NCBI RefSeq assembly: GCF_015706575.1
Contig: NW_024037069.1
Span: 41,981,553 to 42,045,552, forward strand
Source: Patiria miniata
Taxonomy: Eukaryota > Echinodermata > Asteroidea > Valvatida > Asterinidae
Length of the DNA: 64,000 nucleotides
Direction of reading: 5' to 3'
Under the pieces are notes generated by a model. The model ran no database searches. It was not told the origin of the DNA and saw only the letters and a program-made list of their open reading frames with translations. Position 1 is the first letter of the stretch. The number at the start of each line of letters is the position of its first letter. A program made the position numbers and the translations under genes. Of this stretch, positions 37,291 through 48,166 are shown one piece after another.

Positions 37291-40200
37291 ATGTACGCCG
37301 CCGCCGTTGTTTGCGTCCTTTTTACGGCTGTCTCGGCCAGCCAGGGCCCGCTGAACATGCCCAGTGTGCCGTGGAAGACGGAGCAGACCGACCTGCCCCA
37401 TCCTGTGATTTGCTGTAGTGCTTCCGCCTACACGTATAAAGCAGGTGGGTTCTATATAGACGGATTGCATTCAGTAGCCATCTTGGAGGGGTGCCAGTGA
37501 CGTAGTCGGGGAGTGGTGGGGTGCAGAATGGCAGAGCGCAACGGGCTAGCTATTATAAAAGCAAAGTGGGACGCTGATAAATTTCACGCTATAATATTTT
37601 CACAAATGAACCGATCAGTATCCAAGATTGGTTAATAGCTATAACCGTTTATCACTCAATTTACTTAAATGTAATCATTTTAAGTAACAGGAAAAAAGAA
37701 GAAAAATTCAATAAACTGAAGTTTATGTTATTGGATAACACAACTGCCAAGAAGGTAACAAATTATTCTGAGGTGTTACCATCGATGACAAATTTACTTG
37801 GAATTATCACATCGATGTAAAGTTTCTAAGAGTATTGGAGTAATCAACAGATTAAACGTGCTCCCTTTGAGGTACATTTGACAACAAAATAGAATATCTG
37901 CCTTTCAATAATTACTCCTGACCTAAACTATGGAATAATTAACCATTTTCTAGATGTTGAAGGTCATAATAATTATGTTTAAACGCAAACTTAAATTGTA
38001 CCTTATGTAGTGTAATATTTAATGTGTCTCTACCTTTGGACCTTGTGTGGCGATCCTACACGTATAGTATTGTTCACAACGTCGTTTACTTCCATAGGCA
38101 GCTCATTAGGTAGACCTCCACCTTTCAATAATTTTTGATGTGAACAGGTGCGAGTGTCTTAAGTGAGGTTCTAACGCCTAGAATACTGTTCACGCGTTCT
38201 TCAAACTTAAACTTCTGAAATCACCGATATTGTACCTGAAAACTCATTTTGGTTGCGCACCATTGCGAAGCTGTATAGAGGTTGCCGGTTTGAATCCGTC
38301 CTTAGTCCAATTACTTTCTGTTCAACCACAATTTTTTAAATACTGATATTCCCCCTTGAAGCCATTTTGTGATTATTTCAGTTAGCGTGGTCTCGTCCGT
38401 GAAAGACGGGTCCCTCTCTACGGAATTCATCCATCAGCGTGGCGCCTACGATGCTGTAGCCAAGATGATCGCCGTTGAAGAGGTGTTGGGATTCACCAAC
38501 GGCACCGAAGACACTGTCAAACTCATCAGCGACTTCAACAATGTACGCCTGCACTTGTTTTTGTATCATCATTTTGTCATAGCAATGGTCTCATGAACAA
38601 AGTCGTATTCAAGTTCATCAATACTGAATGACACGATTGTGTTCATGTTTCAGAGGGGATGGACAGTGACAAAATGTCTTGGCCACAGTTCATTTGAGTG
38701 GCTTGTTACTTTATTTGAGTGGCTTGAAGATTAACATGTGTTTGGTTTGTCATTGACTTGTCATTGGCTTGTCACTGACTTACCATTGACTTGTCACGAC
38801 TTGTCATTGACTTGTCTTTGACTTTTTTTGACTTGTCACTGACATGTCACTGACTTGCCATTGACTTTCCACTGACTTGTCGTTGAATTGTCTTTGACTT
38901 GTCATTGACTTATCTCTGACCTGTCACTGACTTGTCATTGACTTGCCATTGATTTGCCATTGATTGCCATTGATTTTTCCTTGACTTGTCACTGACTTGT
39001 CACTGACTAATCATTTACTTTTCATTGACGTCTGATGAATAGATATTGACTAGACATTTGTTATGACTATATGACTATATATAATGACTATAACTCTAAA
39101 CGAAGGTTTTATATACTTTCATTTTTTTAGTAACAATGTTCTCAATCACAATAAAACACGTGTTCACCCAGGAAGATTTGTTTTTATTTTTACTGTTCTG
39201 CAGGGGGTGGAGTATCGCATTACATCACAGAAAGGAACGATTGAATGCGAGAAAACGGACATTCCCACCCGTTTTCTGCACAACTGTCTGACAGGTATTT
39301 ATCTTCGCATGTGGTGTATTTGTCATGTGATGTTTGTTCTGTTCGTTCGTCAGTCTGTTTACTCGCTCGTGTTTACTCATTCGCATTTCCTACTCGCCAT
39401 CTATACACAGACGAAAAGTTCATCAATTGGGTAACTATCGGCGATCGGGCCCTGACAGCAGGCAACTGGTACAAGCTCTGGACCAATCACCCGACTGAGG
39501 ATGTTCACGTGGTTTACACCTTCCAGCATCCCGAGTGCGTTGACCTCGGCTACATCAGTCGTGGGACGGACAAAGCGACAGGTATGTTGGGCTGTCAAAG
39601 AAGAAAAGTGGATTTAGACAGTACGGTGCATGGTTTAACTTTAGACCATATAGTCGAAATTTTGCAATAGGTACAAATTATTTTTATCTCTGTCTTGCAG
39701 AGGGACCCGTAGAATGTATACGGGTCCCTCATCATTTCAAATTAAATTTTCATTTTAATTCCAATGTCTATTTAGCCTATATTCAAAAACAAGTAACAAG
39801 GTATCCAAGAGGTATGACGTGAGTGATTGCCATATTCCAGACATATAGATGGGCAATAGGTGAAAGTATCTTTTTAGTCAATAACTAACTAAATATTTAC
39901 TTTAATTAAACATCTGTGACTACGCCAGTTTGGGATTGACAAAGTCAGTCAGAAACCACATATTTTATATACTCAACCAAAAAAGAAAGTCCCCCCTTTC
40001 AATCCTGTTTACTCTGACTCAAAAACTGCTGAGCACCTCTCGCTCAAAAAACGACTAATCAGTAAAGAAATTCCGTAGCAATCTTTCCATACTCTTTAGG
40101 CCTACTTGGCCCAAACCAGTGATAATGTGTACGAAATTATGCAATTTATGACAAATGATACAGAAAACAGTTACACTTTTGTATACGTGAAGGTTGTGGT

Positions 40201-41443
40201 TCACACTCACCTGGCACGTATACAAAAGTACAACTTTTTTCAATAACATTTGTCATAAATTGCATAATTGTGTAAACATTATCACTGTTTTGGGCAAAAC
40301 AAAGAGTATGGCTGGATTGCTAAGGAATTTCTGTACTGATCAGTCATAATTTGAGCAAGATATGCGGAGTAGTTTTTTAGTTTAAAAAAAGTATAAGGGG
40401 GACATTCTTTATGGGTTGAGTGTACCATCAGAGTTTTAACATGTAGAATGAGGACATCATCAGTTAATACAAACTTTAACCGTTTCAGGTGCTGAATTGT
40501 GGACTGACTTCCACACCCGTTCAGACTACAGTCTCGGCATCTGTGACCCAGACAAGTGGTTCAAACCGCCTCCAGAGTGCAAGGTGGGCTTGTGTGTAGG
40601 ATGAGACTAGGTTGGCCTAAACAAGCTGCTCTCGACTGTCTCGTTATAAGACAGTCATACTCAATCTCAGTCAATTGGTTAGTGACTCAGTCATTCAGAG
40701 GGCCCAGCACATGATCTAGTTGAAAGCAGGAAGGGACAAATTCGAAAAACCTCGGTGTGCATCGATCGTGGACCAGCGGAAATTGCGGATCTGGGGGGGG
40801 GGGAGAGAAAAGAACCCATCTTCTTTTTAAGTAACGTCACAAACAAGGCAAGCACTGTGTACACCACCTTCTGTTGCTAAACGAAATGGGTTACAGTGGT
40901 CAGAAATGGCCTCAGAGCACTCCCTAGAGTAGAGCATCTAGAATCCCCCAACAAAATCTGGACCCCTTAAGCGGGCCCTGAACCCCAGGTGGTAAATTTT
41001 TCGAATCAACGCTTTTGGGGAACAACATTTGTACGCCCCCCCCCTAAGAAAATTGTGTGTTCTGGATCCGCCCTTGACCAGCGGTAGCATCTCCAGATCA
41101 CTCCCTGTTGACACTAGATTTGATTTGAACCATAAACCCCTCACATTTTGAAATTTTGAGGAAAGTAAAGTTCACCACCTCCTTTTTTATCCATCCCTAT
41201 CGGCTCAAAACAACAAACTTGTCAACATTGTTCAAATAACTGATCAAAAAATACAAGCAGGTTAAGTTGCTTCAAACTAATACGAAATTTAAGGCTTTTC
41301 AATGTGTCTGCGGTCATAATAAAATTGTTTGTGTACCAACCCTTGTGTGTCCCATCTTACAGGCCGTCAAGCTCCTAAAGGCGACCCCTCAGCAGTGGTT
41401 TGGCCGTCTGAGCCCTGACGGGAAACGTCCGATCTTCTGGTAG
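37291..41443 (+). CDS. Ependymin-related protein D (six exons)
   Basis: Predicted secreted ependymin-family glycoprotein of 250 residues. Exons: 37291-37444, 38382-38542, 39204-39294, 39411-39581, 40489-40583, 41363-41443, with GT-AG borders and phases 1,0,1,1,0. Signal peptide MYAAAVVCVLFTAVSAS, then CCSASAYTYK (C41-C42), GAYD, sequon NGT at 91, C120 and C133 (FLHNC), VTIGDRALTAGNW, PECVDL (C178), LGICDPDKWFKPPPEC (C211, C223), tail GKRPIFW. D and E are sisters: the 5' UTR, signal peptide, last exon and upstream flank are alignable. AATAAA lies 91 bp after the stop. Intron 2 contains an 11-bp-unit minisatellite; introns 4 and 5 each contain a MITE. Confidence 0.9.
38748..39035. repeat. Minisatellite, 11-bp unit, in gene D intron 2
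   Basis: About 25 imperfect copies of TTGTCATTGAC, varying as TTGTCACTGAC and TTGCCATTGAT. It ends about 170 bp before exon 3. Confidence 0.8.
39971..40421. mobile_element. Palindromic MITE in gene D intron 4
   Basis: Ends ACTCAACC and GGTTGAGT are inverted, and the inversion extends through most of the element (AGGAATTTCTGTACTGAT opposite ATCAGTAAAGAAATTCC). The centre is near 40195. Start and end TA-rich flanks suggest a TA target, which is not proven. Confidence 0.65.
40780..41076. mobile_element. hAT-like MITE, GGATCC-end family, copy 2 (gene D intron 5)
   Basis: The right end CTGGATCCGCCCTTG matches copy 1, and the interior aligns (for example the GCGGGCCC segment). Exact 8-bp duplication ACCAGCGG at 40772-40779 and 41077-41084. 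Confidence 0.8.
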
Positions 41444-41533
41444 ATGTCAATTCATCCTCGTCGTTGACCGAAGACAACACGAACATTTATCGAATTGAGA
41501 AAGAAACTGTTCTCATCATATAGAGAAACTCTC

Positions 41534-41539
41534 AATAAA
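41534..41539 (+). terminator. Poly(A) signal AATAAA of gene D
   Basis: AATAAA 91 bp after the stop codon, in CTCAATAAAAGAAC. The matching position in gene E also carries AATAAA, which supports a short shared 3' UTR. Confidence 0.65.
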
Positions 41540-42589
41540 AGAACATCTTAATTGGAAAGCTCTTATAGTGACTGGCGCCCTTTCTTTTTTTCGTTTTATC
41601 CTTTCAGTTTTAGATGATACCTTCTTCCCTCTTGAACATTACACATGTACTTCACATGTAAACTGAATGAGTGGTTATACATGTTCGTCGATTTGAAGGA
41701 ATGATTTACAGGGGAATTCAACTGAATTAAGTTCGTAAACCGGGTTTAAAATGTGTTTCAGCCAAGTGCTCGTCATCAGCCATGGCCGTTAAACCCTTTA
41801 GCTATTTTGTTTAATCTAGTCTTTAAACAAAACCGATTACAAATTAATAATGTATTCTTTCTTGTTTTACTATTACAGTTTAATGTATAAGGTTTAGCAG
41901 ATTTATATACCCAATAACCGATTAAACTGTAGAAACCCAATAACTGCCTCCGTCTTCAAGGGTAAAGACTTATGGAGACTGAAGTTTTTCTGTTGCAGCC
42001 TCTCGCCTATGGAACAGTCTGCCAAAAGCCCTGAGTTCACAACCAGACGCTGTCTCTTTCAAACTTGTCTCAAACTGTACCTCTTCATTCAAATTTATCA
42101 TTTAGATCTCAGACCCCAGCGCATTGAATAGGTCTATAGATACCAGCACTTTAAAAAGTTACTATTATTATTTTTTATTATTATTGTTATTAATATGGAA
42201 CATTTGTGCAAATTCACAAAACTTTTTTTAAATGGCTTTTTATTGAACAGGTGATGACATGCTTTCTGTTTGAATGTTAATGCAAGTATAGATATTGTGC
42301 CGAAAGGAGCAACTCTTTTCGATCGCATAACGGAATGGCTATACTGGAATTGTTAATATCCTTATTAACTAAAACTCTAGTTTAAACACCAATCATTTTA
42401 AAAGTGGTTGCGTTTCTACTCATAATGTACTCGATAGAGGAGATCCTACATGTACTGGGGTCATGGCGGTTTTTATATCCTTCTATCGGGACTTGGTGAC
42501 AGCATGGGTAATCATTACTTTGTCTATAAACAAAATCCACTTCTCGTCTTTTACTCCAGTCTGTTTGTTGTCCTAACGTCTGAATTTTG

Positions 42590-45310
42590 ATAGCACACGG
42601 CCACGGATATCTAACAAGTTATTGAAACTGGAACAAATCCGCTATGAAACTTTAAGCCTGGGATCGGGTTCGCGTAGTACAATTCACTCTTGAGAACAAA
42701 CATGGCCGATCTTAATACGACAGTATTCTGGGGGTCCAGACCGGTATTGTGTGCGTCATGCGTCATATATTTCAAAGTTGTGCTGCGTCATGCACAAGCA
42801 AATACCTTGGGCCCAAGGACACAGCCTTGCTACCATTCCACCAGTTCGTTCCTTTTTTTTTTAGTTCTCTCTTTCCATCAATCACTGATTCAAAACGTCT
42901 GATATAATAGGTAAATTTGAACCCTGGGAATATTCTTCCGCCAGTCAGAACAGTCAGTGACGAGTCGTTTTTATCCAAAATTGAAATGTCACATCTATTT
43001 GGGTTTTTTTTTAATATTGTATTTTTTAAATTAAAATCTGACTCAAACCAGGAACACGAGGATTACAGCAGTGCAAATCATTCACTCAATATGAGCTGGT
43101 TTGTCTCCATTCTTGAGTTTTCGTACTCCTTCAATCTAACGATTTTCGCTACTAAATTGTCCTGTTCCCAACCAGCCGTGGAAGAACGAGTGAAATTTTC
43201 CTCTGATTAGAAATCATAAAATACGTCTATACCTGGTTCCGCTTAGGTAACTTTTCAGAGGCAATCTAGAGAAATTAACTTCAAGATGTATCGATTTTTG
43301 AAGACATGGGGAAGAAACGGCGTTTAGGTGCAAAGAATATAGGAAATAAATGTGTGATTGGCCGGTTTTCAACATTCTGTTTAAGACCGGTTGGAGTCTG
43401 GATGCTTATGGTTATCCAAGCCAACCAGCCAGACGGTCTTCGTTCAAGACCGGCCACGTGTTGGGCTCTCGACCAATAGGGATTGGTAAACCGTCTCAGG
43501 TGTGAATGGCCAATGAAATGGCCCAGCTTTCACACGTAAATGGTCCGATTTTTTTCACAATTTTTGATGGATGTGACAAGCATATTTTCCACTGCCAGGT
43601 CCCGTCAAACACCAGACGTGACCCGGCATTAATATTGTATACGTTCACCGCTTCACACCCATTTGGGCAATTTTCCCCTGCATTTCAGACTTCAAATACT
43701 TAATTCTCAACAGGGCACCTACACATATTCAAGGGGTTTTTTTGGGGGGGGGGGGTCGTTTATGAGAAAAGAGTGAGCTGAATCGACCAGACAGGAAAAG
43801 CAAACCCATTTCCATCGTTTTTTTTTACCTTTTTACACGGTGAATACAATTTCGGTGCGCATCACTGAGCTCCGATGCGATAAAGACCCACTCTTTCAAA
43901 AGGTGGCCTCGCGTGACAAGTCGACCAAAAACAGGTCCCTCGACAACTTTACTTTATTACAAGTACGGTCAACAGGTCCCTCGACAACTTGCGACAACTT
44001 TACTTTTTCTGTTTCGTAATCATAATCTGACCTCCTCAGACTACCGCCCAAGAGGTTAAAGGGCCCATGCAGGGTAATTTTCTTATGCAATCCTTGAAAA
44101 TGCACTTGTACATGTATGTCCCATTTAACATAATTTAATTTTTGTTTTGCCATTTCAAGGGTACATTTTGGTGCCTTTTAGTTTTTATGCTCATGGCAAA
44201 GGTGTGGTGTTATTTCAGGCAGAAACGTCAATGTTACAGCTATTTCAGCACCAAAAATGTTGCCAGAATTTAGGACATTTTGCTATAAATTGTAATTTTG
44301 CTTTTGTTTTTGGTGATTCGTTGTGGTGTCAGTACATGGCAGTAACCAAAAGAGCAAATTTTTCTCGCAAAAGAAATGCTTTCAATGAGCAAATGTGTTG
44401 GTGCACAATTTGAGCAGAACACACGCCTGGCCCTAATCGGAACAGTGTCATGCTGAAATGACACCACAATACAGCGCCCTCTGTTGTGCGGAAAGCATAG
44501 ACATTGTTCAAAGTTTCAACTTAAAAGTACACTTTTTCAAAAAAGTACAGTCTATTTTTTTTCTCATAAATTGTGTTACTTTTGACATCTTTGGGGGAAA
44601 AAATGAAATATGGACACAATCAGTAATAAAAGATTGAGCCTAGGGGCCAAACTTAGTACGACAGTTTCTGAGTGGGGGGGGGGGGGGGAGTTGCGGGTCT
44701 AGACCGTCATTGTGTGTGTGTGATATGCACCACAATTATATCCAAAGTTAATTGTGCTGCAGAATGTTACCAGCATCACAAGCAAGTACCCTTTCCCCAA
44801 GGACACATCCTTGCTGCCATTAAACTTCTTCTTTTTTTGGCGCCCCATCCATCACAGCTCCAAAAAGGTAAATTGTAGAGTTGAATTAGAACCCTGGGAA
44901 TATTCTTGAATAGGGTTGAGACTAAATGCGGCATTGTGCCCGGTGCCTGCCGGTCATTAAAAGTTCACAAACGGTAGTAAAAGTTCATATTATTTCTGTT
45001 TCCGGGGTGGGGGGGGGGGGGCTTTATACCACTTTATTTCCAAAAACAGAGTGACAATCTGTCTAAAATTGGGAACAAGACGATTACCGTGAATTCATCC
45101 CCTCAATTCCGTGGAATTCAATTCACTACATCAGATTTCATGTTTATAACCCCCGGCCACCTAAAACTGGAGTGAATTCACTCTAAATCGTCCTGTTCCC
45201 AACCTTGTGTGGAAAGAACGAGTGAAGTTCCCTCTTTGGAAATCAGAAAATACATCATACCTGGTTCTGCATAGGTAACTTTTCAGAGGCTATCATAAGA
45301 TACAATATTA
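42590..45310. repeat. Dispersed repeat blocks downstream of gene D
   Basis: 42590-42965 matches the gene C flank. 45030-45310 is nearly identical to 61530-61797 downstream of gene E (CTAAATCGTCCTGTTCCC, TACCTGGTTCTGCATAGGTA). 43260-43690 resembles 36380-36640 upstream of D and 62050-62160. Confidence 0.65.
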
Positions 45311-45898
45311 CGCATCACAGACATTGTGTGTGCGCTATGCAAGTGAAACTGCCGTGAGCTATTATGATTCGGATGAAGTCAACCAAAACAGACGCAGTAA
45401 ACAAGATATGAAGCTATTGTGTGCCTATTGCAAAGGTAGAAACACGCTGAGAACTCCAATTTGCCACGTTGATCAATTCTCCTTTGGACATCAAATGACT
45501 TGCAGCCCCTGCTACCCCCAGACTACGATTTTTCTCACGACCCGATGCATAAACTAGTTCAAACACCCTGACGCAGGGGCGGCGGAACCGGGGGGGGGGG
45601 GGGGCTGGGGGGGGCAGATTTTCCAAGTGCCCTTTTGCGGCCATAAATGTGCCCCCTCGCCTCGAGCATAAAAGTACCCCTGCGAGAAAAAAAAATGTCC
45701 TTCGAGTATCTTTCTATTTCTTAGAAGTAACCATTTCCTAATAATGGTATAGATAGTTTTGATATAAACGAGGAATATGAAAACAAAGCCCAAAAACCCA
45801 TACAATACGCCCTAAAAGGGGCACAGGAGCACATAATGCATAGTTAGCATATAATCATCATTTTTGAAGAGCGCCCCCCATGTTGGAAGATGGTACCA

Positions 45899-45899
45899 G

Positions 45900-45961
<62 letters not shown>
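45899..45961. repeat. Poly(C) run of about 62 bases
   Basis: An unbroken C homopolymer, the longest in the window. It gives false polyproline and polyglycine open frames on both strands. The right flank is a piece of the CAGGCGCGG-family MITE interior. The true length in the genome is uncertain because such runs are hard to read. Confidence 0.8.
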
Positions 45962-48166
45962 ATTCGATTTTACGGAGGCCAAGTGTCCGGTGAAAAACAC
46001 GTGTCGACCTTTCAGCACGGATGTGCAAACACGACATGTATTGTCCTTATTGAGCCAACTGTTCGCAAGCCAGTGCAAAAGCACCAGGTTAGAAACAAGT
46101 TAAGCCGGCAAACACTCTTTCCCGAACTACAAGGCAAGTGGTTGTTCCTCTCATTTTTTAAAAGACAACAAAACGCGCAATTACGTAGGTTCTGAAATGT
46201 ATCACTATTGTTCGACGGGGATTCATCCATCAGGATTCACAAAAGATTCACTACTCAAGAGCACATACACAGTGAAAGCATGTTCCTTTTTAATAAACAA
46301 GTTTCACTCCAAACAAAAATCAAGTCCCTTACAAAAACACCATCACTCCATAATTATTCGATGAAACCAGTTACACCTTCTACTTAAAGCAATATGAACC
46401 AGCTGAACTTGTTAAGGGGCCATCCATTTTGGTCATTATCACGAGCGTATGTAACCGTGAAAAATGACACACTTGGGGAACTCGCAATAACTAAAGACTC
46501 AGGATCTTTGAAGGGAAAAGTCGCGAGAAAAATTGAATAAATAGAGACAAGGGACACAATTCTAGATTTCAAACCAAAAACGACCAAAAAGAATTTATTT
46601 ACTATTTAACAACCTTGAAACCAAAAAAAAACAGAAACTAAAAGCAAAGCAAAAAACCTAAAATCCAAAGACTAAAACCAAGTTAAAACCAACAGTGTGT
46701 AATAAGTGGATCGTAAAGAATTTATTTACAATTTAACAACCTTGAAACCAAAAAAAAACCAGAAACTAAAAGCAAAGCATAAAACCTAAAATCCAAAGAC
46801 TAAAACCAAGTTAAAACCAACACAGTGTGTAATAAGTGGATCGTAAAGAATACACTCTGACAGAATATCAAATGACTCCAACAACAGATAAACTTCAAGC
46901 AGAAAAACACTCTCCGGGTAGGAGGAACATAAATGGATGATATACAAAACTTGTGTCTGCTGGTCTGGCTAAACTCAGTGAGGCTAGAACATGTGGCAGC
47001 TTATATAGGGGGAGTATGTGGGCTGAAGTAAACAAACAGGGGGACACACTACCAACAAAAAAGGGGGGATGTTAAGTAAAACTAAAATGATTTTCTTTTC
47101 TAAGGGGAACTACTCCTAGTACTAAATTCACAGTGAAATGTATTATTCTGGCTGGCATCTTTCAGAAGATAAAACCAAAAGTCCATTATAGTTTTTAAAA
47201 AGGTGTCTCCAGCGGACCCGACTTTTAAAGATTTAAATTTTACTGTATACATGTACATGTATAGTGATTCTTGGTTCGCGATAATTTTAGATTTTAATAC
47301 CACAGTTTTACTTAAAACAAACTGCTGTATGGAGCTTTTTCAGAAAAATTATATTAATTTTGCCTCGGTGTAAAAAAATTATTCCATGCCCTTTAAATAA
47401 TAACTGTGTTAAAATGACAGCATTAATTACAACCACAACAAATTGCATGTAGGCTACGAGTAAAAATGAATGCGATATGTAAACTAAATATGCAATCGGT
47501 GAATTGAAGCTAAACTAAAATGAGACAGTTAATATAATATATTATGCAGTATATACAGCAAATCACAACTTGATAAGAACTCGCCTCTCTCGTACCCAAA
47601 CTATTCTCAAAATTATCAAGCACTAACAAACTGGTTATACAAACAGATCTTATTTTTTTTATCACAAATCCTCCAACAGCACAAACAGCTAAACATTCCT
47701 TAGATCATGGTGTACACTGCATCTTTCTTTGGTCATTATACGGCAGTGGTGAGGCGTAAAATAGCCGTATATGTTTTAAACTCGTACGATTGCCATTAGT
47801 CACAGCTTAATAACTGTTGGAAACCAAAACCTATCCGTTTTTCTAAACTGTTGCCCAAATCAGGTGACTTGTATGCGCAAACCAAGATTTAAATATTTCT
47901 TTTCTATTTGATATTTCACTGAGTTTTTAAGTCTGCATTCGCAACGTATTTGACGATTGATGCCCAAACAGCGCAGTCAACCTTCTCTCACCGACCAATC
48001 AGAAGACGCAAAATCAATCCTTACTTTTAGTTAGTATGGATTCATCAATGAATTCAATTTACCACAAAGGTTTACACTCATGCTTAATTTCATCCAGATT
48101 ATCACTCCAACAACTAATAACAATGCGAAACTTGTACCTTATTATACACCGAACACCGAATCCTCC
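45962..48166. other. Gene-poor DNA beyond the 3' end of the 767-residue gene
   Basis: After the poly(C) run there is a piece of the CAGGCGCGG-family MITE interior (45961-46020) and the 127-bp tandem duplication. 46860-48160 is A/T-rich with no gene or repeat recognised. No close AATAAA for the minus-strand gene was seen; the nearest on that strand is inside the tandem duplication, over 1.4 kb away. Confidence 0.45.
46588..46850. repeat. Tandem duplication of a ~127-bp unit
   Basis: Two near-identical copies starting GAATTTATTTAC (46591 and 46718) and ending AATAAGTGGATCGTAAAG. Only a few changes, so it is recent. About 1.3 kb past the 3' end of the 767-residue gene. Confidence 0.8.

Noticed and set aside
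45812-46195. Open frames with long polyglycine or polyproline
   Set aside because: They are produced by the C homopolymer in several frames and have no other coding signs.
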